From positions 43,110 to 107,109 of the forward strand of contig WTPW01002188.1 in NCBI GenBank assembly GCA_009809945.1: 64,000 bases of DNA. The letters run 5' to 3'. The notes under the pieces are model-generated. The model was not told the DNA's origin. It searched no databases and saw nothing but the letters and a program-made list of their open reading frames with translations. Made by a program: the position numbers and the translations under genes. This stretch comes from Gigaspora margarita (lineage: Eukaryota; Glomeromycota; Glomeromycetes; Diversisporales; Gigasporaceae). Shown one piece after another: positions 32,943 to 43,949 of the stretch; the stretch's first letter is position 1, and the number at the start of each line of letters is the position of its first letter.

Positions 32943-33875
32943 CTTTTAATTATGAAAGTTTTTAAATTGTTATAACTCTTTAAAAACAAAAGATATTTAA
33001 AAATTTTTTTGATAATTTAATAGCTTATTGTTTAAATTATTAAACTATCAATAATTTTTTTAAATATCTTTATTTTTAAACTATTATATTAATTTAAATT
33101 TATATATGTTTCAAAAATTTTGGCGTTTATATATAAAAAAACATAACAAAATTTAAATTTATTAACAAAAATTTAAATGTTATTAATTGATTTTAAAATT
33201 GTATTAGGGTTTCCTGCATTTTTATTGAATAGTTAGGTTATACTACAGCTAAAAAATTAGCGCCTATATGTAAAATATATTGGCTTTAGGTGAATTTCAC
33301 TGTAGTAGTTTGGCCACTATAAGTATTAGCATGATAGGTTCCTGAATACCAATGCCAAAATCTTTCAAAGAGTGTTTGAGAAAATATGCGACCACTAGTC
33401 CTAGGAGGAGGATAACACTTTTGACAAGAAAAATCAGAGGCACTTAATTGAAAAAAAAAAGAGCAGGACTCTGGTAATGTTCTGCTAGATAATTTCTAAT
33501 ATGTTGATTATATAATTTGTTAATGTTAGTAATCATATGCTTTATGACTTCTGAGCTAAATCTTTAGAGTATTTAATTGTTAGTAGTATTCATTAGTAAA
33601 TACAGTTACTAGAATACAGCAACTAGGAGTAAGTTTTAATAGAAGATGAGTAGATAGATAGATAACAGCAGCAAGAGAAAAGAACAGCAGCAAGAGAGAA
33701 TAATAGCAGCAAGAGAGAATTAAATAGTAGCAAAAGAAGTGTTAATAGCAATAAGATATAATAGTAGCAGCAATTATAGAGAGAGAGTTCTTTTAGGACA
33801 AACAGCAGCAAAGTAGTATAAATAGTTTTAATAATATCCAAATGTTTAAAAAGATTTCCACCAGAAGGCACCAAA
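32943..33875 (-). other. 5' untranslated leader of the Ty3 element
   Basis: No coding sequence. It includes a CAGCAGCAAGAGAGAA tandem stretch at 33665-33800. At its right end next to the 5' LTR (33857-33875), the coding strand reads TTTGGTGCCTTCTGGTGG, a plausible tRNA primer-binding site. Confidence 0.6.
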
Positions 33876-34507
33876 TGTTACAGTAGGAAGACCTTCTTGT
33901 TCTTTACTATAACAACGATATGCTACAGAGATCCTTTAGTGGTTTATAGTAGTGTTCAAGAGACAGATATAATTTTTTAATCTGTAAGAAATTATACTCT
34001 TCTCTATAGGCGATTCGTGACAGTATTTAGATTTAACAATAGTTTCTTTATAAACTAATAATAAGCAAGAGGGCTATTTCTAGGCTCCTATTCCTAAGAA
34101 ATCCCTTTTACGAGATATTTATTAGATATAAGGAGAAGTGGGATATCTAAGTCTAATTTGACTAAGAGAAATACTATATCTTTAAATATATTTTAGAATA
34201 AGCATTATAAGCATTGATTTACAATAATAAATGTTACAATCATCCTGAGCGACATAAGCGTTATAAGCGATATAATCATTATAAGCAGTATAAGCGTTAT
34301 AAGCGGTATAAGCGTTATAAGTAGTATAAGCATTATAAGTAGTATAATCATTATAAGTGGTATAAGCGTTATAAGTGGCATGAACTATTCTAAATGTTTA
34401 TCTTCTCAAATAATAATAACAATATATGAAATACTAAAAATAATAATAAAATAATGATAATAATAAATGTTCTAATAAAAATAATATTAACTACTTATTC
34501 TATAACA
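33876..34507 (-). repeat. 5' LTR (632 bp)
   Basis: TGTTACAGTAGGAAGACC to ACTTATTCTATAACA. It carries the TATAAGCGTTATAAGCGGTA-type tandem repeat (34245-34380) and lacks the retroposon found in the 3' LTR. Confidence 0.85.
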
Positions 34508-34582
34508 CTAATTTTAACCCTATTTTTCATTTAGCAAAAGGTTCAAAAAAGCGAATTTTGATCTTAAATGTGAGTAAAATTA
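34508..34582. mobile_element. Foldback element B, right arm, inner part
   Basis: Matches the inverted form of 23200-23299 (CATTTAGCAAAAGGTTCAAA, GATCTTAAATGTGAGTAAAA). Ends at TTA, where the PIF/Harbinger-type element starts. Confidence 0.7.
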
Positions 34583-34734
34583 GAGGCATGCCATTTATCA
34601 CATAATATTTTTTACTTAATAGCTACCACTATCCATATATGGTGTAATCACCCTAATCTCAATTCTGATTGGTTAATATAATGACTAATATTTATAATAT
34701 ATTATATAAATATATATAAAATTAAATAACTCTT

Positions 34735-35015
34735 GATCTACTAGTCCGTTTTGGAGGATTTTACTACCAAAATGTTTGTCTCAATGATACGAGTCTAACA
34801 AGCCCAAAACCATTAAAATCGAATCACAGGGTCATAAGATCGCTAAGGTTTTGCATTATTTTATATATATTTATATATATAATAATACAAAACCTTAACG
34901 ATCTTGTGACCCTGTGATTGGATTTTAATGATTTAGGGCTTGTTAGAATCGTCTCATTAAGACGAACATTTTGGTAGTAAAATCATCCAAAACAGACCAG
35001 TAAAAAAAAGCTACT
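34735..35015. repeat. Internal palindrome of the PIF/Harbinger-type element
   Basis: Arms pair through TTACTACCAAAATGTTTGTC, AACAAGCCCAAAA, TCACAGGGTCA and AAGATCG...AAGGTTTTG around an AT-rich loop. Similar words occur in the hairpins at 42080-42370, 45620-45790, 50710-51000, 53290-53708 and 55900-56100. Confidence 0.7.
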
Positions 35016-35087
35016 TAATATTAAATAATATATATATTATATATATATTATACCATATATAATTGAATATATATATTATATATATAC

Positions 35088-36968
35088 CTTGCTTGGGATG
35101 CAACTTTAACTTCTTTCGCATTCAAAATCATTGTACCTTTAATATTTCTGCTACTCTATCTACCAAATTTCTAGGAAGAAAAAACTATACTTCATCTTCT
35201 AACAAACTAAACCTTCATGCAAATTACCTTGATCTTTTATACTCAATTGCTCTTCATAATCCAAGCTATATTCNACCANCACCAACTATTCCAATATATA
35301 GTAATCCAATTTATGAAATATTTACTACCAACCAAGCCTCTAAGCTACTTTACCAACTTGCCTTAACTAACTCTACTCAATCTGAATTCATATTCTATAC
35401 TGATNGATNAGTTAAAAATATTTCNACAGAGCAATGCACTATGGGCATTGGATGAACACAAATTGCTAATAATCAAACAATCTAAAATTTTACAGCCCAA
35501 ATTCAATTTTGGCCATCATTATACAAAACTGAGCTAGTGTCAATACTCTCTGCTATTAGCACATGCCCATGGCATAGTACTATCTACATCTATACAGACT
35601 CACAATCAATTATTTCTAAATATTTTAAACTTATATCTAAACCACTATCTGCTCAAAAAATCTTCTCTTATAACTACTGGCCAATTTTGCATATACTTCT
35701 TAATCTTATTAAATCTTATTCATATCAACTACATTTACACAAAGTAAGAGCACATAGTGATAATATATACAATAATATAGCTAANAACTTAGCACAACAA
35801 CATTNANCNGCACCTGTTNTTTTACTTAACTACAACAATATCTATAATCCTTCATTTGCACTTCAATATAAACAATACTATATAGAACAATCTACTCGAC
35901 GCACAATTAAAAATATCTGTAATGCTCATACAATTTCAATATGGTNATCTCAACACNNTATGGAAAACATTATACCAATTTCACACCAAATTGATTGGAA
36001 CNCTACNTGGCTTTTNNTAAACAACAATCANAAAAGATCATACAACTACACTAACTTTCAATTAAGCAATTCCAAAATATTACGCATTAAAAACCTTCTC
36101 AATATTTTACCTACTCTAGCACATTTATACTATCTCTACCCTACTATATTTAATAACATCTCATATATTACCTGTAACAAGCATGAACAAAATCACCATT
36201 GGTTAATTTGTCCCAATAACAACATATTGCTTTCTATTATTCAACAAGCAATAAAAGATACTTTTACACAACAAGTATTAGATATCTCAGTTACAGAACT
36301 ATCTGCACTACATCATAATTTAATTCATCATTATTGTCTCTCTTTTATGCAACCATCAACTTCTATCTCTCCTTCAATTTATTCAACATTACAAGGTTTC
36401 ATCCCTATACCAATTATTAATACTATTATTTAAACTAATACTTCTAACAAAATTGTAACACAACTTACTATTACTTTACTATCTAAAATATCACAAAATA
36501 TACATAAACAATTATGGAAACCTTATTGTACCAAATTAGCAAACTGGAAAAAAATTAATAATATTCAACCACAACATACTACATACTATTCTGCAAGTAC
36601 TCAATTATCCTATACCCGGACCTCCTATACTTATAGTTGTACCTGTGGCATGCCTGATCAACAACACAATGATATTGACAATAAGTGCCCTTCTACTGGT
36701 CTTGCAATCCATAAAATTGAAATTTGGTTATACAACTAGATCAATTTTAGTACCTCTACAAACTCTATTTTATATATCCAAATCTAGGTGGGATTTAACT
36801 GCTCTAGTAGGTTTAGGTTGCAGATTAGCTAAGTAGTATTACTATTTACAGTCTGAGTCTTGATTCTTGTAAATATAATTTGTAATTCATAGAACCCCTA
36901 GAGGTTTTATTCTTAAATTATTAATAAAGACAGAGGCAAAACCTCATCTTAACACCAAAAAAAAAAAA
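35088..36968 (+). pseudogene. LINE 3' fragment with RNase H domain
   Basis: A plus-strand coding relic ending in a poly(A) run (36957-36968) inside (TA)n, as expected of a 5'-truncated LINE. RNase H motifs: FIFYTD (Asp 35402-35404), KTELVSILSAIST (Glu 35531-35533), IYIYTDSQSI (Asp 35597-35599) and HKVRAHSDNIYNN (about 35735-35775). A C-terminal Cys/His block (CTCGMP) is near 36640. TGA at 35453-35455 replaces the Trp of GIGW; TAA follows at 35482. About 17 isolated N occur between 35274 and 36031. Confidence 0.75.
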
Positions 36969-37068
36969 TATATATATATATATATTATATATATTATATA
37001 TAGACGTGATCACTACCTTGACCCATATATCCATGGTACAAATCACGTAATAAATAGCACGCCCCTTA

Positions 37069-37465
37069 TATGCCAAACAACTTTGCTTAAGAGCCCAAAG
37101 TAGGTTACCTAATAAGAAAAAATATTTTATTATAAAATATGATAAATTTGATAAATTTTAACTTTAGTACATAGATAACCCATTTTTCTTACAAGGTAAC
37201 CTACTTCTGTTACCTAAGTAAAGTTGTTCAGAGCATGTTTTTACATATGCTTTTTATTTTAAAATTAGAAAATATTTGTTTTTGGTGAAGTTACATTTTT
37301 ATTTTGTACAAAATTAGCAAAATTTTAATCTGATTTTTAAGTTTAATTTTTTCATCTTCTCCTGTTTTATATTTTTGAAAAATTTAATTTTAAATTAATA
37401 TATAGAGGAAGAAACATTATGAATTCAAAGCTTATAGTAATTTTATATATTTTTTTTATAAATTT
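37069..37465. mobile_element. Foldback element B, right arm, outer part
   Basis: Inverted counterpart of 22800-23180 (TTTGCTTAAGAGCCCAAAGT, AAGGTAACCTACTTCTG, ATGAATTCAAAGCTTATAG). Confidence 0.75.
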
Positions 37466-37709
37466 TATATATAAAAAATTTTCATGTGATATATCATGTA
37501 ACTAATATAAATAAGCAACTAAATATCAAATTCAAATTATTAGTTGTGACAGGACCTTGAAGAATACATATATAACTCAGATCCAGACTCAAAATTTTAA
37601 TATAACTTTATACACTTAATTTTATTAAAAGCTTTATACAAAATTATCATATAAGTTCAAATTTTACTATAAATTATACAATTTTAGATCTGAGTTTATA
37701 TACTATATA
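37466..37709. other. AT-rich spacer, no gene
   Basis: No supported feature. Two AGATCTGAG/CTCAGATC-type words at 37580 and 37685 form a weak inverted pair. Confidence 0.35.
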
Positions 37710-38170
37710 TATTCCTATTCCAAAAATAAACTACCCTTTTGTTTTAACCAAAAAAAATCTAAAAACTTGTTTTATCCAAAAATAAGCTACTCCCGATTAA
37801 TAATAGTTACTACATAGTAAAGTCCAAATTTTACTATGCAAATCGGTTATAATCGCTTAAGTAAACTTGTTCGGAAGATCAAAATATATATGTTGTAAAA
37901 TTTTCATACAGATTGGAGAACTTTTTATTATTTGAGTTTTAATTTTTACGTTCGTCAAAAAATTAAAAATTTTTTAAAAAATATATACGCTGAACGTAAA
38001 AATTACAAGTTAAATAATAAAAAGTTCTCCGATTTGTATTAAAATTTCGGAGAATATGCATTTTTATATTATGCACATGTTTACTTAAGCGCATATAATC
38101 GATTTACATAGTAAAATTTGGATTTTGTTATATAGCGATTATTTGCGATCGCTAATAAGCTTTTTGTACA
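37710..38170. mobile_element. Mariner-type foldback (family M), copy 2
   Basis: The left end resembles TATTCCAAAAATAAACTACC. The palindromic core (CTACATAGTAAAGTCC, CTTAAGTAAACTTGTTCGG, AACTTTTTATTATTTGA and inverted forms) matches copy 1. The right end runs into TAATAAGCTTTTTG and is degraded. Confidence 0.6.
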
Positions 38171-38242
38171 GATATTTTTTAAAAAAAATTTTCATGTATA
38201 TAATATTGTGCAGACAAAAAAAATAAAAAAGCGATAAGCATA

Positions 38243-38768
38243 CTATATGTTTCCAAAATAAGCTATCTTTTTTGAAGGTTTTTTTGGACACAAAAAATCT
38301 GTGGTAGATTTTTGGTCAATTGCAAATAGTCACTACATAGTAAAGTCCAAATTCTATTATATAAATCAACTATTATCGCTTAAGTAAACTTATTCGAAAG
38401 ATAAAAATACCTATATGCTGAAATTTTCATCAATATTGAAGCACCTTTTATTATTAAACTTTTAATTTTTAAGTTCAACGAATATATTTTTGTAATAAAA
38501 TTTTAATTTTACCGTTGAATGTAAAAATTAAAAGTCAAATAATAAAAGTTCTCAGATTTTGATGAAATTTTTGGGGTATGCATATTTTAATCTTCCAAAC
38601 AAGTTTAATTAAGCGATTTTAATCGATTTGGATAGTAAACTTTTGACTTTACTATGTAGCGACTATTATCAATCATGGGGTAGCTTATTTTTGAATCAAA
38701 GGCATTTTTACATTTTTGGATTTAAACAAGAGAGTAGTATGTAGTTTATTTTTGGAAACATACAGTAT
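38243..38768. mobile_element. Mariner-type foldback (family M), copy 3
   Basis: Ends TACTATATGTTTCCAAAATA and, reversed, TACTGTATGTTTCCAAAAAT. Same internal palindrome as copy 1 (TTAAGTAAACTTATTCG, CTTTTTATTATT). TA-type boundaries are likely. Confidence 0.7.
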
Positions 38769-39007
38769 AGTATCGTTATACAAAATAAAAATCTAACTTG
38801 TTATAAAAGGTATCTTTGTTATACAAATAAACATCTAACTTTTCAAAAAATTACCTGTTGGTTATACAAATTTAAACATATAACATATTAAAAAATTATA
38901 TAGTAAGTCTATACAAAACCGGATCTCAGTATTACATATATTCTTCAGGGTTCTGTTGTGACTATATCTGAAAATAAGCACCTCTATAGTAAAAAAGGGT
39001 ACTTATT
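38769..39007. other. AT-rich spacer, no gene
   Basis: Two degenerate repeats of GTTATACAAATAAACATCTAAC lie at 38770-38890. Nothing else is seen. Confidence 0.35.
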
Positions 39008-39016
39008 TTTAAAAAA

Positions 39017-39631
39017 GGGAATAGAAATTTGTCACATCTGTGACATGTCGCACTCCGATTCTGACCAATCAAATCACATGATTTTGTAGACAAAAAATTT
39101 ATGTTTAAAAAATCAAAAATTTTACTAGTAAAATATAAAAATAAATAAGCAATATCAAGACATATAGTATAAAATTTTATTCTGAACAACTTTTTCTAAG
39201 TCATAAAGATAGATTATTTTAGTAAAAAAATGGTTTATAAGAAAAATCAAAAATTTTGAATGTTAGCACATATAAAATTTTTTTTATTAATATAATTCAT
39301 ATTTATGTTTAAGTATTATATGTAAAATTTTATGCTAAACAACTTTTTCTAAGTTAAAAAGAAGTTTTATATGTGCTAACTTTGGAAATTTTTGATTTTT
39401 CTTATAAACCGTTATTTTTTACTAAGACAATAATATATCTTTATGACTTAGAAAAAGTTGTTCAGAATAAAATTTTACGTTATATAGTGTGCTATTATAT
39501 ATATATTTTATACTTTATTAAGTAAAATTTTAAATTTTTAAAAAATAAATTTTTTTGCCTATAAAATCGTGCGATTTGATTGGTCAAATCAGGGGGTCGA
39601 CATGTCATGGATGCGACAAATTTATTTTCCC
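39017..39631. mobile_element. Mutator-like foldback element (615 bp)
   Basis: Flanked by TTTAAAAAA (39008-39016 and 39632-39640). Terminal inverted repeats of about 90 bp: GGGAATAGAAATTTGTCACA and, reversed, GGGAAAATAAATTTGTCGCA. They then share GACATGTCG, GACCAATCAAATC and GATTTT. The GACATGTCG and CCAATCA words recall the element at 6289-7559. The interior is a further palindrome (TTTTCTAAGTCATAAAGAT and its inverse). The AT-only flank makes the 9-bp duplication weaker evidence here. Confidence 0.65.
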
Positions 39632-39659
39632 TTTAAAAAAATATGGTACTATATATAAA

Positions 39660-39785
39660 AAAATAAAAATAAAAAAATATTACTATATTACTAATATTCC
39701 AAACTATCATACTTCTGTTATTATACTATATTTATTATTATACTATGTTCTGTTTTAAAGAAAAAAAATATTATTACTACATCAG
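39660..39785. repeat. CTACTATTATGCTATATT-type repeat fragment
   Basis: Matches the tandem repeat at 22200-22650 (ACTATATTACTAATATTCCA, CATACTTCTGTTATTATACT). Confidence 0.5.
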
Positions 39786-40010
39786 CAAATTTTATATATA
39801 GATATATATCGATTACTAACTAGTAAGATATATATCGATGATCAATACCCCTGCCGATTATTATTGATAGTGATAGTAATCGATATATATCCGGTTAATC
39901 AATATATATCTACTAGATATATATCGATTAACCAGATATATATCGATAATCAACACCCTGCAGATTATTATCAATAGTGATAGTAATCGATATATATCTA
40001 ATATGATATT
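39786..40010. repeat. TATATATCGAT palindrome array
   Basis: Ten or so ATATATATCGAT or ATCGATATATAT words. Two units of about 100 bp share GATTATTATTGATAGTGATA / GATTATTATCAATAGTGATA followed by GTAATCGATATATATC. The AATCAATACCCCTGC and AATCAACACCCTGCAG segments are also paired. Confidence 0.65.
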
Positions 40011-40329
40011 AATTAATAATTATTATATTCACATAATCATGCTCGCAAGGTTTCACAATTTATTATAAATTTCATTTTTTATTTATTATTATTATATATT
40101 ATATTTTAAATTAAATAATCAATATTTGCAAGTTTTCGCAATTTAATATAAAAATTATTTATTTATTATTATTATATATTATATTATATTACATTTTTTA
40201 TTATATATTATTATAAAAAAAAATGAAAAACCAAAAAAACTTCCTGAAAAAAAATAACAAAAAAAATAAAAATGAAAAAATAGTAATAATTTTTAACTAC
40301 TTTCGCACTTCATCACATTTACTATTATA
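40011..40329. other. AT-rich low-complexity sequence, no gene
   Basis: TTATTATTATATATTATATT-type repeats and A-rich tracts only. Confidence 0.5.
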
Positions 40330-41290
40330 TTCGCTCATATTCACTACTTCTTGCAAAGTGTCAGAGAAGTTAGAGTTGTTGTTCTTGTAAGTACCAAAAA
40401 GTCAGATCGTTTTCTTGCAAAGTTTCAAAGAAAGTCGGGAATAAATAAAATAAAATTAAAAAAATAAGTAAAAAAAAAAAAAACAAACAAAAAATAAAAA
40501 TGTAAGCAAACTAAATAAAAAAAAAACAAAGCTCCAAATCTCTATTTCCCTGAAGTAAGAGTTCATTTCTTGCAATTCAGAAATCATTGAAGGTTTTCAC
40601 AATGTGCTAGAATAATAAAAAAATAAAAATTAAAGAAATAAGTAAAAAGAAAACAAACAAAAAAAAATGGAATGTAAGCAAACTGAATAAAAAAAAAACA
40701 AAACCCCAAATCTCCATTTTTCTGATATAGAGTTTGTGATAGAAATTGCTAAAAACAAGTTGTATATATTTTTGCAAAGTGGTAGAAAAGTCTGGGTTTG
40801 CTTGCAAAGTGTTGAAAAATCTAAGTTATTTTCCTCACAAATTGGCAGAATATTAAAAAAAAAATAAAAAAAAATAAAAACAAAAACGAACAATAACGTC
40901 AAACAAAAAAATAAATAAAGCACTAACTAAACCTTTATTTCTTTAAAGAGGCATTCTTGGAAATTTACAAATTGCTAGAGAAAGCAATTGTGTGTTCTTG
41001 CAAAGTTTTGAAAGCCTGAGTTGGCTTGCGCACATAGTTTCGAAAGGTTGTTAGATTTCCAAAAGTTAGGGTTGGTATTTGTTGTAAAAATAAAATAAAA
41101 AAATTAAATAATAATAAAGAAAAAAAATAAAAACAAAACGAAACTAAACGAAACTAAACGAAATGAAACGAACTAAAAAAATATCAAAACAAAAACGAAA
41201 AAACAATGTAAAAATGATAGAAAATCTAAATTATAAGCAAAAAAAAATAAACAAAAATCTAATCTGATCTTGTATCACAATCATCGAAAC
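40330..41290. repeat. A-rich tandem repeat of about 172 bp
   Basis: The unit with ATGTAAGCAAACTAAATAAA, then CCAAATCTCTATTTCCCTGA recurs from 40498 to 40668. TTGCAAAGTGT and GCAAAGTTTCGAAA-type words continue to about 41060. The A-rich strand gives spurious Phe/Leu-rich minus-strand frames. Confidence 0.6.
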
Positions 41291-41399
41291 ATTTTGAACC
41301 ATTTCGAAAATATTAGTTAAACACGTTCTTGGTATGATCTAGAGTACAGATCTACTGATCTAGCTTGATTTTCTATTTTTAAAATATTTTGAAACAATT

Positions 41400-41596
41400 C
41401 GAAATATTAAAAAAAAAAGAAAAAAAAAAAGAAGAGAGAAAAAAAAGGGAGAGGAAAGAGGAGAGAAAAAAAGGGAGAGAGAAGTAAAAATCGTTCAAAA
41501 ATGCTTTTTTTTTTTTTTCCTAACCCAATTTTTTTAATATGCCAATTATTTTCGTTTTGTTTTTGTCTATTTTTTTAGCCTACTTTTTTTTGGAAT

Positions 41597-41627
<31 letters not shown>

Positions 41628-41630
41628 ACC
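41400..41630. repeat. Polypurine block followed by poly-T tract
   Basis: 41402-41486 is almost pure purine (GAAGAGAGAAAAAAAAGGGA and GAGGAAAGAGGAGAG). 41507-41630 is T-rich, with a run of about 29 T at 41599-41627. The arrangement could form triplex or slipped structures. Confidence 0.6.
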
Positions 41631-41639
41631 TGGTGACGG

Positions 41640-41860
41640 TCAAAACATTATGTAATCGTTAAAGATCTGTTAATCATTATATATCATTTCAAATAATTCC
41701 GATTATAATCGATTTATAGATATATAACGATTTAATATAGAAAATGATATATATATATATCGATTTTTATCCAAGTAATCGATATATAATAATATTTTAT
41801 AATCGATATAAAACGATTAAGTATTATATATCGATCAATATCTATATATAAAATTTGCGG
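41640..41860. repeat. ATATCGAT-type AT repeat
   Basis: Words such as TAATCGATATATAATAAT and ATATATATATCGATT, related to 39786-40010. Confidence 0.45.
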
Positions 41861-41871
41861 ATGCTTTAGTG

Positions 41872-42778
41872 CAAGAAGCCTATACTCGACAATAAAATAG
41901 CATAACTTTAAAATGCATCAACTTTTTATAAAGACAATATTTTTAAAAGCTATTTGACAAATTTGCAGAGCTTATTATAAGGGAGCATCTATAAATTATG
42001 TTATGTTTGAGGGGGGTCCCTCAAAATATAATAGAGGGGTTCCTCCCAATATAATGCAATTTTTTTATAAAAATTTGTCTAAAACTTGATACAGTAGTCC
42101 AAATTGGATAACTTTGGTACTATTCGAATCATCTCGAGGAGAGGATTCGAATGATACCAAAATCATTTGATTCGGATCACTGGATCATATTTTATTAACG
42201 AAATACTATTGGTTATTATGTTTTCTTATAAAATTACTATAAAATCAATTGTATTTCGTTAATAAAACGTGATCCAGTAATCCAAATGAAATGATTTTGG
42301 TACTATTGGATTCGTTTTATAAAGACGAATCAAATAGTACCAAAATTATTCAAATTGGATCACTGGAACTAATATATTTAAGTTTTTATAAAATTTTATA
42401 TATAAATATACAGATTTTTAAAATTTTTTATATAGCAGAAGGGAGGGTCAAGAGCTACTATGTAGGGGTACATAATATTATTTATGGATGCCCCCTAATG
42501 AACAAAGTTACTAGTCAGATTTTTAAAATGTTGCCTTTATAAAAAGTTATAGCACTTTAAAGTTAATTAAAATTGAAACACATAGTAATTATTTATAAAA
42601 CAATAGTAATCTTTAAAACACAACAACTTTTTATAGAAAAGGTTTTTCAAAAAAATATTTGGCAAACTTATAGAACTAATATTGCTCTACAAAGTTACTG
42701 GTCAGTTTTTTAAAAAACCTCTTGTACAAAAAATTATAGTAATTTAAAAATTGAAACATGTCGAGTATAGGCTTCTTG
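41872..42778. mobile_element. TIR element hosting a Harbinger-type MITE
   Basis: Ends CAAGAAGCCTATACTCGACA (left) and an exact inverted match on the right (42759-42778). The Harbinger-type unit 41981-42495 is inserted inside. No clear target duplication. No coding sequence. Confidence 0.6.
41981..42495. mobile_element. Harbinger-type MITE (GGGGGCATC family), copy 1
   Basis: TAA at 41978-41980 and 42496-42498. Ends GGGAGCATCTATAAATTATG and, reversed, GGGGGCATCCATAAATAATA. The internal palindrome (TTGGTACTATTCGAATCATC and inverse) matches copy 2 at 50331-51132. Confidence 0.8.
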
Positions 42779-42800
42779 TATCATATATATAAAAAAAACA

Positions 42801-43370
42801 AATTCTGAGACTCTGAGTCGATAACGCAATGGTTAGCATTTCAGGATCATGCTTGCAAAATCACGGTTCGAGTCCAACAAGAGATAAAATCTATACTAGA
42901 ACTACAAGCAGTAAAGATATACGATAAGGACTCATATATCTTTCTGGTTTGAAAACAGAATATTATAGCAATAATGAGTTGCATGATATAGCCACTAAGT
43001 TATATGATATTCAGAAAAGAAAAAAATTTGACAAAAAATATCATAAACATAAGGATTTCTTGCTTAAAAGGTTGTATAGCATAAATAAATGAATCGACTA
43101 GTAGATTTTAGAAGTTAAAGAACTGCAAACTTGAGAATGAGGTTTTATACTATAGGACCAGAGACCCAGAACATCAAATGATGAACTTAATGAATATGGG
43201 TTCATACTAGTACAATGATGAATTGACCATATAATTTTGAGTGCCAATAGCATTTTTATAGATTTCTGCTAAAACAAAAATTCTGGCTTTAGAGTGACAA
43301 TATTCTGAAGTGGCTAAGAACCTTAAAAGAATAGGTAAAGGAAAAAAAAATAAAAAAAAAACAAATCCAA
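42801..43370 (+). mobile_element. tRNA-derived SINE-like element
   Basis: 42812-42885 resembles a tRNA gene: an A-box-like segment with GCAATGGTTAGC and a perfect B box GGTTCGAGTCC at 42862-42872. The stems do not pair well, so it is not a functional tRNA. The unit ends in an A-rich tail (43340-43371). ACAAAT lies at both ends (about 42799 and 43371), a possible short duplication. The body has no recognised coding. Confidence 0.5.
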
Positions 43371-43949
43371 AATACTATAGTGCTACAAATTATCTTGCTA
43401 TACTGTATTAAAAAAATGTTACTATGCTACTAACTATTATTGTATATTTGTTATTATGCTTCTAAAGAAAAAAGAAATATGAAGCATGGAGGCATGTATG
43501 TATCAAGACCCAATAGAGCTTTAGGTACACCTATATAGGAGTCTTAGGATGTTAAGAGAATCTGAAACTACCAATATTGGTATAGCTAGTACAAGTGCAT
43601 ATAGTAGTAACCAGGTTTTTCTGAGCCTTATGATGCTATTCAACTATACTTGATACTAGAAGCACTTATGAAACATATCTGAATATCTTATCACCATAGC
43701 AGAGAGTATAGCTATTTGCACATTTCTGAATTTAGAATGCTAAATCCTGGGTTTTCAAGTCATAGGAAAATTGGCTAGTTGTAGTAGCATGCAGGCTTGA
43801 GATACTTATTCAATATAGTAGAGGCAGCTGCATGGCTTGAGATATGAACTTCTGAAAAGTATACTAGTAAAGATTTTCTGATGGTATTAAAACTCTTTTT
43901 CTTATTCTGTGACAGAAGGTGTCTAGTTTTTTATGCGCTTTTTTAGCAG
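43371..43949. other. Unassigned sequence between SINE and LINE relics
   Basis: 43371-43450 matches the 22200-22650 repeat. The rest has moderate composition, many stops, and may be further LINE relic on the minus strand. No domain is recognised. Confidence 0.35.

Larger units (their letters stand above)
23300..34507 (-). mobile_element. Ty3-type LTR retrotransposon, decayed, with four nested insertions
   Basis: Both LTRs start TGTTACA and end TATAACA; the flanking duplication is CTAA (23296-23299 and 34508-34511). It reads on the minus strand, so the 5' LTR is at the right. A primer-binding-like TGGTGCCTTCTGGTGG follows the 5' LTR and a purine tract precedes the 3' LTR. Order: gag, protease remnant, CCHC knuckles, coiled-coil spacer, RT, RNase H, integrase, extra ORF. 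RT before integrase is the Ty3 order. Many stops and frameshifts make it inactive. Nested insertions are at 23781-24112, 25747-26539, 27132-27328 and 29516-29801. The host site was the loop of foldback element B. Confidence 0.85.
34583..37065. mobile_element. PIF/Harbinger-type element with TTA duplication, carrying a LINE fragment
   Basis: TTA at 34580-34582 and 37066-37068. Ends GAGGCATGCCATTTATCAC (left) and, reversed, GGGGCGTGCTATTTATTAC. The foldback arm continues on both sides. Inside are a palindrome at 34735-35015 (arms from CCGTTTTGGAGGATTTTACT) and a LINE fragment at about 35088-36968. No transposase. Confidence 0.7.

Noticed and set aside
34583-37065. Transposase-coding Harbinger element
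   Set aside because: The only coding relic inside is a LINE RNase H segment with its own poly(A) tail; no transposase motif is seen.
40607-40923. Phe/Leu-rich membrane protein on the minus strand
   Set aside because: Arises from the A-rich 172-bp tandem repeat; hydrophobicity reflects poly-T composition only.
42812-42885. Functional tRNA gene
   Set aside because: B box is perfect but acceptor, anticodon and T stems do not pair; it fits a SINE head better.
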